From: Ophioderma brevispina
Taxonomy: Eukaryota; Echinodermata; Ophiuroidea; Amphilepidida; Ophiodermatidae
Reading direction: 5' to 3'
Length of the DNA stretch: 64,000 nt
Assembly (NCBI GenBank): GCA_023653785.1
Contig: JAMKCH010087969.1
Location: 1-64,000, forward strand
Shown: positions 34,536-48,673 of the stretch, piece after piece
How the letters are laid out: each line of letters opens with the position of its first letter
Position numbering within the stretch: the stretch's first letter is position 1
Made by a program: the position numbers and the translations under genes
The notes under the pieces: generated by a model
The model's input: only the letters and a program-made list of their open reading frames with translations
What the model was told of the DNA's origin: nothing
Databases searched by the model: none

Positions 34536-36814
34536 TAATATTATTAATATTATTGTTGTTCTTGTTTCGTACTTGTTCTCCTTTGTTGATGTTATTATCA
34601 CTACTGCTACTATTACTACTGCAACTAATAATTCGTTAAACTAGCAACAGTGTCATGGTCATCGTTTATCGCCATATCATTTTAAGTGTACAGCTATTTG
34701 TCTTTTTAAAATCATGATCTTCATTTCGTTAAAAAAAGCTTGTGTACATGCTTGTATAACAATGGTTATACAATTAAGCGTTATACAAACGCTTGTATAA
34801 CAATTATACAAGCGTAGTGTACAGCTGGTTTGCCTTTTTAAAATCATGATCTTTATTTCGTCAGAAACGCTTTTAGGGTACGCGACTATCCAGACGTTCT
34901 GGGAGGGTGACTGAGCTTCAGATCATTAGTATTTTGCACTATTTAGCTCCCCAGGTGCATTAATTGTATGTGTCTGACGTCGGTGACTTTGATGATTACC
35001 ATTTCAATGTTCTTAGTATCAACCGGCTTAATTTGAAGCGGTTGTTCACAAACAGGTCTGGAAGTGCTTAAGTGGATTCACTCTCTCATGTTGCGTGGAA
35101 TTGACTGGAAGTTATGATAAGTATTCGTAACGCATTAATTGTTTCGCCACTTATAATTATCCAGTGGCAACTGTGGAATTCGAGCCAGACTGACGCTTCC
35201 ACAGTCAGACAGCACGTATTGTGTAATGCAGACGGTTATTTATCACTACTTGTTCGTTAACCACTTTGTCGCAACTTTATCCGGAATTCTTCTCGACTTA
35301 ACCGTAAGATCAATGAAGAACATGGAACATGCAGAGGATTTTGAACTTTATAAAGAGTTGGCCTTGCGCTTCTGAGAGTCAACTTCAGGATGTAAGGGAT
35401 TTTGTTTCATGTTCATCATCGATCTGTTGCATTAAGCTCCCTTCAGAGTTCCAAACCTATATGAACCTCTAAACAGGAAGGGGTTAGGTTAGAAGGATCT
35501 TATACATTACGATATCTGGGTGTTAATTATTTATCATGACCGCCGCATTGGGTTTCCCATTCCCTCTTAAGGTTTAACACTGGCTATCATTGGACGAGAA
35601 ATCTGATCAACTTGTTTTCTTTTTAACACTGAAAAGTTAACAATGAGTTTTCGAATAACTCATGCAATATCAATGAAACATGAACATTGAAACACTATAT
35701 AGAGTTTTCAATAGTGCGTTGAGCACAGTTCAGCTACCCCTTTAAATGGGAAAATATCCATTGGCAGACGAGACGGCGATCCCAGAAGTATATTTTTACC
35801 AATAATATGACCCTATATATCAAAGTAATGGCTATTCATTATAAATGATACTTCGAAGTAACATGATGGTATCATCAAATGGGCATAACCATCCTTTTGG
35901 TGATTCAATGGTTTGGAAATGGAGGCCTTATTATCGAAGGCCGTTGAGAGTCGCTCCCACAAGATATTGATACACGGAATAAGCAGGTAACTTTTCTTAA
36001 GTAAAACTGCTGGAAAGTTCAGCCGCTCTCAAAAGGTTAACGAAGCACATTTCTGTGCTGGAGTGTGTAATTCGAGTGGTGTCTTTGTACAGTCAAGTAC
36101 ATTTGCCGTTACAAATCGTCTGAAATGTAACCGATCTTGTTGCACGGTAAAGATGCGCTACGAATACATTAATGTAATTCATATTGTGATTAGAACATTT
36201 ATGATGTGTAGTTATGATACTGCTATAGCGCCAATCACATTATCATAAAGGAAAAGAGTTCCCAACTATATTTATCATTTCAGGTTCATTGGCAATGTCA
36301 TAAAGATTGTTTTTCTTTCAGGTAACGCACAAACTAAATATGTCGAAGGAAATGAAATGCTGAAAGTTTTGCGGTCAAATTTCATGCAGAAGCAGTGTGA
36401 TTTTGAACTGACCTCGGGCATGTCAGGGGAATCCAAACAAAGATTTGTGAATATGAATTTCCTTATTCCATCTTCAAAACACTCACAAGATAAAAAACAA
36501 GTGTCTTCTGTCAGCGACAAAATCATCACATTTTTTCCAAGACACATTTAACATCCTAATAAAGGCTATCGTATTTAGATTGTAATTATGTTTACAAATG
36601 ATCATCACGGATAAACAAATATAATACTAGATTTAAATCGCAAACCATTACATGTAAAATCGATTCTTTAAATGTTTGTTAAACCTTTAAATATTTCACG
36701 AAGGCACTCCTAATACTCGTCGAATACATGATATGTGTGCTTGTAATGATTTATTTTGGGACTCATTTTAAGCATGTTTTCAAGCCCTTGCAGGCACGGA
36801 TGGTCAACAGAACC
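34536..36814. other. Non-genic stretch
   Basis: No gene is recognised. Repeated TTATACAAGCG-like inverted units occur at 34735-34815. Short frames have no recognisable domain. Confidence 0.45.
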
Positions 36815-36973
36815 CAATGGTGTGGTTGCGAAGAACAATGAACATCTAACGCGAACACCTATTCTTACGACTGTCTATTCAAAATCACTCTCCTGTGACA
36901 AGATTTTGAATAGACATGTGTAAGAATAGGCGATCGCGTTAGACGTTTATGGTTCTTCGCAACCTCCCCATTG
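36815..36973. mobile_element. 159-bp hairpin MITE
   Basis: CAATGGTGTGGTTGCGAAGA and following bases to 36890 are matched in reverse complement by 36898-36973, with TCTAACGCGA, CCTATTCTTAC and TGTCTATTCAAAATC shared. The loop is under 15 bp, so the single strand would fold into one long hairpin. Confidence 0.8.
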
Positions 36974-38046
36974 AAATCTTTTTAATGGGAAAGGCCTTGA
37001 TGAAATTGATGTCGTATATAGTCTTCATAACATATGAATTGTTAACCTTGGCGCGCATACATTCTGAACATCGTTTTATTATTTTCTTCTAAAACGACCA
37101 TGTTACACAAATCAAACGCAAAAGTTGGCAATCTTGCAATTTTGTGGAAGTTGCGTTTTCTCATCTTATTTTCAAAATAATTGTACAATAGAGGTATTGT
37201 GATATAGTAGTTTTATTGTGGTGCACCAGTATGCAATCCCTCCCAGCCAGCTTATAACGGTTTTGTTATGCGCTATTTTTATTTCATAACTTTATTTGTC
37301 TATTTATTGTGCGGATAGGGCGTGTTCAAATGAAAGATATATAGAATTGAAGAAAATAAAAACGAACCAGAAATCGTTCATGCTAAAAACAAACGTTAGA
37401 CTTTTTCCGCCTGGTGGTATTTGTCGATTCAGTTGTTATAAAATGAAAGGGCATGTATATCAATCTCATTGGATCTTTTTAAAGACACTGGTTTTACTAT
37501 TTGACCCTTATGAAGGTTTTGCACCACTGTCTAGTCAATAGTGTGCTTGGATGCTTTTGGTCATTGTAGCAAACATTTGTGTCGATTTACATGTTTTTAA
37601 AATTTGACCTTGCATTGTAATGTAATTCATTGGTACCATAAACGTATTACAACTTTGCTGAAGACAATTGTTTTTCTGTTTGAGTATTCCATTACTTTCA
37701 AATCACGTTTAATTAATTTGGATATATTTAGTTCATTGTATTGCACATGGTTTTGAACGAACGTTTTAAAATGATTGCTTAGTGGATATTAAAATTATTG
37801 TGTTTTCTGCTCATTGATGAAAACATTAAAAAAGTAAGCCTTCTTTACACATTTACATCGATTAAGAAAACGTTTGGGTTGAATTCAATATTCTGCCACC
37901 ACATCCTTCAACATGCAGTTTATTCCATTGAGGCTGCCGAATTCATAGGGTGGTGGCACAATACTAAATTCTTTCCAAACGTTTACAAAGGAATTAAGCA
38001 TCTATAATGATTATTATATAGCAGTTACCGTTCTTGATCCAAATCC
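36974..38046. other. Non-genic stretch
   Basis: The frames at 37296-37541 and 37798-38007 have no known motif. No gene is called. Confidence 0.45.
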
Positions 38047-39222
38047 GAATTGGGTCATTCCACCAGGTTGGGTCAAACCAACCAACCAAATTCAAATTTT
38101 ATTTTAGATGCAAATTATTTTCAGAAGTTACTTTTATGCAATTGATACGTATTTATAAGGTCTTTAACATGATACCAAACATACTGCCATTTACGCTTTA
38201 TTTTTTCTGATTTTTCGTAATTAAGATAGGAAGTGACTCAAAAAAAGAGGTTTAATTTGTGACAAAAAAAACTTGTACAATAATTGCAAATTTAGACAAT
38301 TAATGGATTATTTTATTCTTCCTGTTTTTATCATTTGTACAACAATACTGACCAACTTTTAATGATTATTCATTTCCTTTTCCATAGTTTATCCCAAAAT
38401 GCAAGGTATGACCCATCAAAAATGAGGTGTTCCCCGTTACAGGTGGTGTCCACTTTTAGTGCAATTTTAGATGCATCAGAAATTTTACTAATTTACCTTA
38501 AAATCCATCAAAATTGACGTACAGTCACTACTTATAATACAGTTCACAACATTAAAACATTCACAGTGAGAGCAATTAGGTTATTTTTGTTTTAGCTGAG
38601 GATACTGTGGTTATTTGGGGCGTGTCCACTGTTACGTCTGCACAATTTTGAAACATTTTCTTGTGTCGCTGCAAAGTATATGGATAAAAAGTGTCTAAGT
38701 GTCCCTACATCAAATATGTATCAACCAATAATGTAGAAATATTAAAAGGATTCATCATGTACTGCTCATTGTAAACGTTATATCATTTTAAAAACATGGT
38801 GTCCACTGTTACGTCCGAACAGCAGTTCCAAACTTAATCGCTTACTAAACATAAAGTTTAGATGTACATTTGATGAAAAATTACTCCAAAGTATTTCTTG
38901 TGTTATGCTTTGGTAAAATTAAATGTTTTTCAGATATTAATGTTTAAAAGCAGGGTTTTGAGTACAGTTGCATTAAGATGCAACATGGACGTGGTGTCCA
39001 TGTTACGTCCGAAAATGTCTATGGCAACTTACACACTAGAAAATTAAAAAAAAATCGAGTTGTTCATGGCTTTAAATGATTTAATACATTTTTCACCCTC
39101 ATACTATGAATTTATACCCTATTAAAATGCAATGACACTTAAATTATGTACTTAAAAATGCATTTTACATATTCCTTGTAATGTCACAAAGTGCGACCCA
39201 ACCTGGTGGAATGACCCAATTC
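38047..39222. mobile_element. 1.18 kb non-autonomous DNA transposon with perfect 28-bp termini
   Basis: The left end GAATTGGGTCATTCCACCAG plus GTTGGGTC is repeated exactly in reverse complement at 39195-39222. AATT at each edge may be a 4-bp target duplication. Inside are four direct copies of a GTGTCCAC motif, three of them followed by TGTTACGTC: 38443, 38622, 38800 and 38993. Such repeats often mark transposase-binding sites. There is no transposase frame. The superfamily is not settled. Confidence 0.85.
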
Positions 39223-39417
39223 AATAATGAATTTTAGTACCAGCGGAATCGCAATCGTTTGGAATATTTCTACACCGTTTACTAAATTGAATATAATAGA
39301 TTGAAGAAGGAAGATTAATTTAATGTCAACTAACCATCAGGTTTAACACCATCCATCTGTCTACTGTGAAAGAACTAAAAAAACTCTTATTCTCAATATA
39401 CATTAATTTTCAAAAAG

Positions 39418-39538
39418 ACACTGTAAAATAAGTTGGTCATAAATTAGTCATATGAGACATCGTTTTTACTAAGTCAAAATGATGTATTGTAGGACTAATT
39501 TGCAGAAAATTAATTATTTTTACAGTGTACCCAACTTC
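39418..39538. mobile_element. 121-bp MITE, ACACTGTAAAA termini
   Basis: ACACTGTAAAATAA on the left is mirrored by TTATTTTTACAGTGT on the right, with AAATTAGTC/GACTAATTT and ACATCGTTTTTACT/AAAATGATGT as further inverted blocks. Confidence 0.65.
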
Positions 39539-42500
39539 AAGAAGGCTTTCAAATAAAACGTTTCCATAAGGAGGTCCACTCACACAAATGGAAATAGGAA
39601 CATTAATGCTACTTCATATAGCAATTTGTTTCTTTTGTAACTATTGTCGTTTTATCAGGCCATTTTAATGAGGTAGTAGACCGCCAAAATGTTTTCCAGG
39701 TGGGAGTTCAACAATTCAAGGTTCCTTGGAACACCAATAAAACTGATATATCGACAGATGTGAATTATTGCATACAAACACTGACTGTCGCATTACGAAA
39801 GCAATCGCTACCGTGAAGGACTCAAAGTGCAGTGCTACCACATCCGAGTGCTGAACACTTTCAAGGCTACGAATATTTTTAAAGAGAACAACCGTCCGAT
39901 CAACAAACGTATTCCAAACAAGTCGAAATAATGGCATATATGCTTTGGATTGTAACTATGTTTTGTTGGCTCAATCTATTTTAATGAGACAGAATTCTGG
40001 ACAAATAGTGTGCAGCATGTGTTATTTCAACATTTGAAGGTTTTCATTGATGGCAAAATCTCACCTTTGATGAGGGTTATTTTTGGGAGTAAGAAATTTC
40101 ATGTTACTTGTTTGCTCACATGGCGAATTTATAAAAGGAATTTTCACCCCAAATAGTTGTTAACGTATTATAAATTTTGTATTATTCAGTCTAGATTAAA
40201 AATGCCTTACTCAAAATGGTATCAGCTTGTAAGATCATTACTGAACGCACTTGTTGAAGCATTCACGTGAGTACTGTCTGACAAATTCATACGTCATGTC
40301 TGGTTTCACATCGGTAAATACTTGTCCATTCGTTCCTGTACAAAATGGGCGAGATGAAAACGTCATTTTCTCCTCAATGGAACATCTCAGACCTTAAAGC
40401 TAACACTCTGCTTGAAGATCATCATATCTCCTATCCAATCAATCATTATGTTAGGGTAGTTATTCCCAAAATTTTCGAGCTACTGGACCGTGAAGACTAG
40501 CATGCACCGTGGAGCCTGGAGGTCAGAGAGAACTTTTTCAGTCAGGTGTTCCCTGTAAGAATACGGTTAAAATGGTGTGTCGGATCAAAATAACATATAA
40601 ATGATAACCTTTTTTTGATATTCCTACAGATTTTATACTTAATATTGATAGCAACCATGATTTGCAACCCAGATCTCGCCATTTCTCTCAGTTTTTAGGG
40701 TATGCTTAGGCGAGGGTCACCGCAAAAAAAAAAAAAAAACACCTCATTTGCAGTGGGGGCTGGACTGTTTCTCATGTTATTACTGGTGTGAATCCGTCTA
40801 TATCAGAACACAGCACTCGGGCTTATGCTTCATCTTGATATCTCAATGAAGAAAATGATCATATTGAATAAAAACCTGCAATGCTGCACAGCTCACATTG
40901 CTGTCTCTCACATAATGAATACTTCATTATTGGCTTGAATGGAACTTCCAAATGAAAATATCAGCCAACATTTATGAAACCAACAAGAGAATTATTCTTC
41001 TCATTTAGCTTTCAAAATAATTACTTTTAAAATCCATTCTACTTTTCGTATGACCTTGAGACGTCCCAACAGAGTGGATGCCATCAATTAAATTTATTGT
41101 AAAGAATGTCTACATTATACAAAGAAGAAAGTAAATAATTCAGCAAGCTAGGATCGTGAGTTTTGTCCGAAGTATTTATCTAACGATCGTAAAAATTGAT
41201 AGACATGTTGAAAACATAATGGTATACTTAGATTTTTAGCAGCCATCAGTTGTGATTTTAGAAAGAAACAGCTAGGCTTTATCTTTGAAATAAATATCCA
41301 TTTCGTAATTTTTTCCATTCCCTTCTTCGTGCATACCGTACAAGTAGTTATAGACTTTATCAGAGTTTTTTTTTACTGAGTTTTGTTCAGCGCGCACAGC
41401 TGTTTGAAAGGGTATTTTACGAGCCTATTTTGACAATACTATAATAATACCAAACTGATGTTGCTAGCGGAAAAAAACAATCTACATCTTATGTAAAATT
41501 TACGGAATTTCACAGTGGGAATTTTTAATTACAGGAATTGCTCTTTAAAATATATTGTTACACAAATGGCTATGGAGATTGGAGAGTAGAGGGCGACATG
41601 CTAGTTAATGAATTTGTAGGCTGTATGTTAAAATTTCCGACACAGATTTATCTGCATTTTATATCAGTTGCCATAATTGGGCCACATGGAAGAACGGAGA
41701 ATTACTTGTATTATCCACTGAATGTTTAAGAAATAAAACAAACAATAAAGTTGTTTTGCTCTCTCTTCAACTTGTTCAGAAAAGAAGAGACAATTGCATA
41801 GGGACAAACATTTACAAAAAAATAAGTGTTTTTCTTTGAGATTTCGTGTTTACATGTTAAACCAGTGACGTCTATTTGGGATTTCTTAGCCATCACGGCC
41901 TGCCACTGAGTAGGGATTTCTATATTTGTAGACGTCATTTACTCTTTATGTGTTAAATAGGGTAATCGTGCGGTTTCCGGCAATCTATCCCCAATTGTAA
42001 TGAAAACAAATCTGTAAACTCCCTCGTTATAAGTTAATCAAATACAGTGAAGACTAGATAATTACACCTAAATACATGTTAATGGTGTCTCGTAAAACGA
42101 TAAGCAGCAAATCACACGAACTATAAAGTTAAAGGTAAACGTTGCCTATAAGGATGTCTTTGGAGTCCACTATGGTGGCCTTAGTGTTTGTCATATGATC
42201 CCTTGGACATGACGAACGCGGGCGTATCTCTTTTCGTGAACTGCGCTTACTTGCAATCCTATTGGCGGGAAAGCAGACGTTACAGAGTTAAATGCGCAAG
42301 TGATTTTGAAAAAAAATACTGCAGGTTGATTTTGACAAATACTGTAGGTGGTTTAAATGTGTCCTGGATTACTCTCTTCGCCTTATTAAGACAATGAGTG
42401 TTAACTGATATACACCACTTTCACAAGAGGTCAACAATTCTTCCTTCCACCCAGGAGGTTATCAATCCCTAACATCCATCCCTTAAACCTCCAAATCCAC

Positions 42501-43028
42501 CTGACAAAAGAATCACTAAGTGGACCCCTTGCCTTTGTTAGTGGGAATTGGGCTCCTGATCTGACGACAAAAATACCGCTACTGATCACTTTTTTTTACG
42601 GCGATTGTCAGATTTTCCTCTATGGACGTTAGGGTATTTTAATTTTAACTGGTCATCATTTCCATATAAATCTAATAGCACTCATTACTTAAGAATTTTA
42701 GTACCAGCACAGATCAGACATTGAGCGTTTTGACAGTTTTTATTGATCTCATTTTTAAAACGTAAAACAAGAACTAACTTAATTCAACTTTAAGTTGGCT
42801 TTAGCTAACCTTCAATGCTGTTCTGTTGATAGCCTCGTGAAAACTTTAATGTTTAAAGCCCTTAAAATTTATTTTGGCATATCTGGAAATGAGAATGAAA
42901 AGAACGAATTCCTGCACACAAGTGAAGTATATATAGGGTTGTATACTGTGGTAAAACAAATGAAAAAGAAGTTCGAACCACTAATCTGTCGACTATCCAA
43001 TCATCAAATCGACTACACATACAAATGG
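39539..43028. other. Non-genic stretch
   Basis: About 3.5 kb without a recognisable gene. It has a poly-A run at 40724-40739. Frames such as 41538-41729 and 42795-43046 are short and without domains; the last one ends inside the neighbouring hairpin element. Confidence 0.45.
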
Positions 43029-43197
43029 ATAGATTTACTGCTGTGATATTTTACCGCTTCACGTAGTCTGACGGATTAAAGCTCATGCACATTACACGTT
43101 GACCAGTGGCAAAAAATGAATTCATCTTTGCTAGTGTGCATGAGCTTTATTCCGTAGACTACCTGCAGCGGTAAAACTATCACAGCGGTAAATCTAT
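43029..43197. mobile_element. 169-bp hairpin MITE
   Basis: ATAGATTTACTGCTGTGATA and AAAGCTCATGCACA on the left are matched in reverse complement by TGTGCATGAGCTTT and TATCACAGCGGTAAATCTAT on the right (to 43197). The loop is about 40 bp. Confidence 0.8.
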
Positions 43198-43245
43198 TAT
43201 TAGTGCTGCAGCATCAGGTGAAAAGGGCCTTAGATTTCTACCAAC

Positions 43246-44669
43246 CAGGGCCGGATAAGAACATTTGCAGTCTAGCTAAAATTGATCATTGGGTTGTTAG
43301 TTCATGAAAACACTTGAGGACCAAAAATAAAAGTGATGGCATTTGCATAAACCAGCATTTTGCAAATGGCCGCCATTTTAAAGGTAATCGCACTATCTAC
43401 TATGGGACTTATGTCGGAATGTAAGTTGTCTTTGGGTCAAGAGGTTCAATATACAATTGCCAGAATTGTCTAAGTCGTGTAAATTTATAATACACGCGAT
43501 TTTTTCAAGATGGCCGACATCTCGTCAAAAACCGTGTATTTCTTATTATATACCTAGGAAGATGGATTTTAGTGCAAAATGAGTGTTTTCTAATTTCTGG
43601 GTCAAGAGTTCAATAAGCTATTTTAAAATTTTAGGATGACTAAAGGTGATTTTTTATTGCATTTGTCACTTTTATTCCAATCTAGCCCAATAGTTTAAAT
43701 CAGTACCCAAGAGTGTAACTTACTGCAATGTCAGGCTTAATGATGCGGCAAAGTTGGTAAAATATATTAACCCCTATCTTGATAATTAATACCAACACAG
43801 AATCCTCGATAACTCCTCCTTAGAACTCCTAAAATGCGCTTTATGCCCCATAGGACGAAAACCCCAAAAACATGACTTACAGTGTGGGCACGGACCATTA
43901 CCGTTTAATTGTTCGAAATCGGGGCCATTACTCTGGACATATCTGCAACAAACAAATAACGGTTTCTATTAAAATATTACAGGCCTACATATCAAATTCC
44001 CATGCATTCCAGGATATATGTTTTTTGGGGGAATAAATATAGTCAAGGTGTCACATTTGGGGTGTCACTATTGGTAGTCCATGAATAATGTGACTCACGA
44101 CTCATCTGCCAGTTTTTGAGAATATGGCTGTTGAAAATCCTTGACCTATAAACAAGCCATTTGTTACAAAATCGTCCCTAGGGCTGTGTAGCATAAGGTT
44201 ATTTTTTTAAAAGGATTTTGCCGTTACTATGTTGACCATTTTGGGAAAATAAAGAAGACGTATGAAAACTTCATTACTTTTTATTTACTGACAGTTTTAA
44301 AGAGTTTATTGCCAAACTTCCTTGACCAGAAAATTTTTAAAGTTGACACCACAAGCATCTTCATAGCTATGTAATAAGAAATGTAAGTTGTGCCAAAAAA
44401 TGTCAGCCATCTCTGGAAAAATATCGCACATTGCAAACTTTTATAGTTTTGCGGAATAGTTTATTTGAACTCCTTACCCAGAAAAGAAAAAAAACATTTT
44501 CACACCAAAATGTCTTGAGGTGTTTTTTGATTGAAAGATGGCTTACAATTTTGAAAATGGCGTCTATGGAAATGGCCACCACTTTTATTTTGTATCACCT
44601 TTTTCCTGTGAACTCCAAGTCCTAAGGTCAATTTTAGCTATGATGGACAAATGTTATGATCGGCCCCGG
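43246..44669. mobile_element. 1.42 kb element with about 40-bp terminal inverted repeats
   Basis: The left end (AGGGCCGGATAAGAACATTTG, then TAGCTAAAATTGATC) is matched in reverse complement by 44628-44669 (GGTCAATTTTAGCTA...ACAAATGTTATGATCGGCCCC). The interior has GGCCGCCATTTT-like and AAGATGGCCGAC motifs and no transposase. The short frame at 44431-44625 is inside the element and is not a gene. Confidence 0.7.
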
Positions 44670-44809
44670 TAGCATATCCTAAAATGGGTGATGCTTGCAG
44701 CACTATATAGAACAGTGGGCTCAGGAGTTCTACAATATACATCTCTAAAGACCAGTTCAGTGGGTTGTATTTGTAAATGAATTGACTCTGAACGACTTGT
44801 GTTGCTCTG

Positions 44810-44922
44810 GCATCATGTATTCATTATCAAAAACCAGGGAGTGTATTTTTTTAAATGCCACTGATGAATGGACGTTACTGAACGGTGCCATGGGAGTTGA
44901 GACAAACTTAGCCCATAGTGAT
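44810..44922 (+). repeat. Dispersed repeat, copy 1 (second at 51565)
   Basis: Shares CCAGGG.GTGTATTT, AAATGCCACT/AAATACACT, TGAACGGTGCCATGG and TAGCCCATAGTG-like blocks in order with 51565-51674. No structure or coding is apparent. Confidence 0.55.
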
Positions 44923-46658
44923 AGTTCTTAAAAGGATTAACACGGAATTTTACTTACATATGTGAAAATTAGTTGAAACGATTCTCAACACTGATGATAT
45001 TACAAGAAACTAATTAGCTAATTAGAGACAATAAATGATATCGGGAAACTGATGGGTGCCATCCATGTTACCAATAATCTCCCGGCCATAGGCGTTTCGG
45101 CCATCTCGCGGTCATTGCTATGTCAAGTCTATGTTTGTCCCATATGGATGATTGTTCAAAACAAGTAATTTATTTTTGAGTATCTAACCTGTCTAATAGG
45201 TTGTATTGACGACAACATCTGCAGTGATTAATTCCAATACGAAATAACTAACTTCACAGGTTAAATCCATACAAAAACGAGTAGGCCTCCTTACCGGATT
45301 TTGTAAAACTTTACCACACTTTCCCAAAGGAAAGACTAGAGGCAATTGAAGTCCCAACTGTCCCACATCACCGTTCAGCTGACCAGATAGCAAACTGGTG
45401 TCATTCCAAGGTACGCATTGAAGGTCTCAATTGATTTTATGCGGGGAATTTCAAGTGATTGTATAGCATGTGGCATTGAGGGACTCTGATATGAATAGCT
45501 CTACTCGAGCATTACATTATGAATAGCGTTTCGTTTTAGAATACAGTGGCATTTTTAAGAAACACTATATTAATCCGCTAAATTTTAACATTACATCACA
45601 CAACTGCTTTATTTCTTGGCAACATGGCCGCTCCCATCAACCCAGCGAGAACAATAAGCAAAGCGTAACGTGATCTCCTTTAATCAGCCGGTCACATAAT
45701 AAACCTCTACACGACCGACTACGTTATGTGCAAGGAAGGTTAATGATTGTGGCACTGAATACAACGATTAATTACTACACTATTATACGTAAGAGAAATG
45801 TTACGCATATTTTGCAAAGCATTCTGAGAAATACCCAGAATGTATTCATCGTCTTTATTCCAATTCATTGGTGCTGTTGATATGAAGTTATAGTCTGAAA
45901 TAACTCTATGGCCTTATCGTAGATATTCTAAGGACCCCAAAAGAGTAGCTGTCGGCATTTCAATTGGAAGCGCGCAGAGAGATTTTTTCAAGGGTATAAA
46001 TAGTGATTTACCCCCTCGGTTGTACTTCACCTTCTTGAAATAGTATTTCTTATTCTACTTTGTCATGTTTGCGACAGGTGCAAAGTTAGCATTCTTTGCA
46101 CATTCCGTAGCCACTTGCCGGCGTTCTAAAAACAGGTGCTTTGCTAACCCGTTGTTTTCTTTTCCATGCATACGGCAACCTATTTAGTGTAAAACAAAAA
46201 TCATAACAGGAGGGTGAATAGAATATGGCAATATGATTTAATGAATTACTTTTGATCCGATTATACAGTTTGTATGTTGAATGGACCAGGGTTTATCCAC
46301 TCCTTTTATTGCGAAATAGGCGGCACGAGCACTGATAAAAGACGTTTTCATGTTCCTTAAATAATCTTTCCAAATTCAACTTTAATGTCATCGACTGAAA
46401 AAAGTGATATTTATTTTTTTTTCTCTTTGAGCCGTAGCGATCAAACAGTTACTGCTTCTATTGGTTGTACAAAATACCATCTTCTTAACGAAATCTCAAG
46501 TTATTTGTTTGGGGGACAATCCAATTACATGATCTATTTGATTTGATTTTGAAGCATTAATAAATATTTATCAAAATATTGAACATTTGGAGAGAAGAGG
46601 AGTTGGTTGATTGTCTAATAACAAAACAATGACCCAAATGAGTTATAAAGCAGAGGTC
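44923..46658. other. Non-genic stretch
   Basis: No gene or clear repeat is supported. The minus frame at 45193-45393 has no known domain. Confidence 0.45.
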
Positions 46659-47002
46659 AGCGACGTCGAAAAAATAAAAAAACCCTGTTTTACGGGCCCC
46701 GACCTACCCCTGATTTTTCAGTTTTGCAGACATTTTTTTTTTTAGTTTTTCCAAAAATCATGTAAAAATCAGCCTGTTTTTAGCAAAAAATTGTTATTCA
46801 ATTTGGCAATTTTTTTAAAGAAAATTGTTTGTGCAAAGTTTTCTATTTTCTCTTGAATTTTTCAGATTTTTGGGGCATTGTAGGCCAATTTTGAGTTCCA
46901 GGAAAAGAAAAAAAACAGAAAAAAAGCAAAAAAATTCGCACGACCGACCTTATTCGAAAGGTCCGTCGCCCGTAAAAACAGGGTTTTCTTTTTCGTCGCC
47001 GC
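46659..47002. mobile_element. MITE, 344 bp, CGACG-type termini
   Basis: The left CAGCGACGTCGAAAAAATAA and ACCCTGTTTTACGGGC are mirrored on the right by GCCCGTAAAAACAGGGTTTTC and TTTTTCGTCGCCGC. The interior is T-rich with AAAATC runs. There is no ORF of substance. Confidence 0.75.
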
Positions 47003-47507
47003 ATCGGTTATTGTTTTTTTAATTTTAGGCCCCTTTGGGGAATTATCTGAAAATATCCTGAAAATTGATAAGAATACAATCCGGTTTTGGCGTCATTGTC
47101 TATATAATAGACGTACGGTCATACTCAAAATAACACGAAATATGTATATAGGTCAAAAGCTGAAACGAGGACCTGGGATTGAGGAAGTTCACTTATTGAA
47201 TAACGGATGATTATGGGTAATAAAACCAGGTGATTTTGTTTACAAGATCTTGATTCGTTTAATCAGCTCATCGAATCTCCTAATGCAAAATCACATCATT
47301 CGTACTTTAAGGCCGTAACGCAAGTTGAACAATTGAAGATCTTCTGTTTTAATTTGAACTTAGCACTGCTGCTGTAACTAAAGGGAATTGATAGTGATAT
47401 GACACCATGAGTTTGTTTAGAATCAAATACATGTTCAATATTAGCCCTCTGTGTACTACAAATGAATGGTAAATGAATGGGTAAAGAGATGTATTGCACT
47501 GTTAATA
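47003..47507. other. Non-genic stretch
   Basis: No gene visible. Confidence 0.45.
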
Positions 47508-47750
47508 TAGGGCCCTTTCACGAAATATAGGTTATGTTGAATGGACTTAGTTTGCCCTCCAGATCATTCAAGCATGCGAAGAATAAAACACATACACCAT
47601 GTTCACACCTGACTAATTTCCGATATTTCTGCAGGTGATTCTCTTGTATTCTCTGCATGCTTGGGTTGTCCTTGAAGGCAGGCCTGGCCAAGTTCCATGT
47701 AAACCTATTGACATTCCCTGCACGCACCCTATATTTTTGAAGCCCTAACC
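47508..47750. mobile_element. Imperfect palindromic repeat, copy 1
   Basis: It contains TATGTTGAATGGACTTAGTT, TTGCCCTCCAGATCATTCAA and GCATGCGAAGAATA. In reverse complement the right half shows a related order (TATAGGGT, AAGCATGCAGAGAATAC), so the unit is an old foldback. A second copy lies in the opposite orientation at 53085-53285. Confidence 0.6.
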
Positions 47751-48673
47751 ATTTGCCCTTTTTTCAGACAACTATTTGCTGGGTTTATTTAGTAAATGAG
47801 AAATGTCGAGAGAAACACGATAGGATCACCCAATATGGTGAACCTGTTGTATGTAGCTCATCACTTACATAATCATAACCCAGGTCTACCTCTTGACTGC
47901 AATTTAAATAATTGAAACTTAAACCCTAGAATTTGATCAGGGAATATGTTAGGAATAGGTGGAGGTATCTTCAAAGAAGAATATGTGCGTTGTTTTGACT
48001 GCATAATTGATGGGCGTAGTTTTAACTGCATCATTGATCGCCTTTTAATGAAATATAAGAGTATTACACCTATATCACTTAAATCCCTAAATACCATTTT
48101 TGCCACTTTTCAAAAATTTCATATTGTTTCTGCACGTTTGTTGGATTCCTTTGATTTTGAAGTCTTTCAACAAAGTTTGGTATTTTTTTAAATTAATCAA
48201 TCTTGAGATGGAGAGGTAATTATCTTCTGTGTGAAATAGATTTTTCAAATTTATCATTCTGAAAATAGATTAATAGTTAAAATACCCACCTTTAATTTTG
48301 ATTTTAAACTTTAAAAATCTGAGTTTACCCAAAGTTCCACTCAAAAGCATCGCATCGCAACTCCTAAAATAATTAATTGGCCTCAGAACTACATGGGATC
48401 TTACACTTCACAGTGTTGTCTCAGCTGTTTCCGATTTCTTTGTTTTGTTATTCGCTTTAGCGCCTAGGAACATATTCCAACTATGTAACTACATACTCGT
48501 TATTCAAGCGGTATGATATCTAACATACATTGACACTTTAAACATGTAGGTTAAAAACAAGGCTGGGTCATATGCCTTAAGGGTTACTTTTTTAAATGAA
48601 TCAATAACAGGGAAATATACTTACCTTGATAACAGATATCGATTTATAACAGTTACTTAGGCAAACCAGGGCC
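47751..48673. other. Non-genic stretch
   Basis: The opposed frames at 47873-48191 overlap and have no known motif. No gene is called. Confidence 0.45.
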
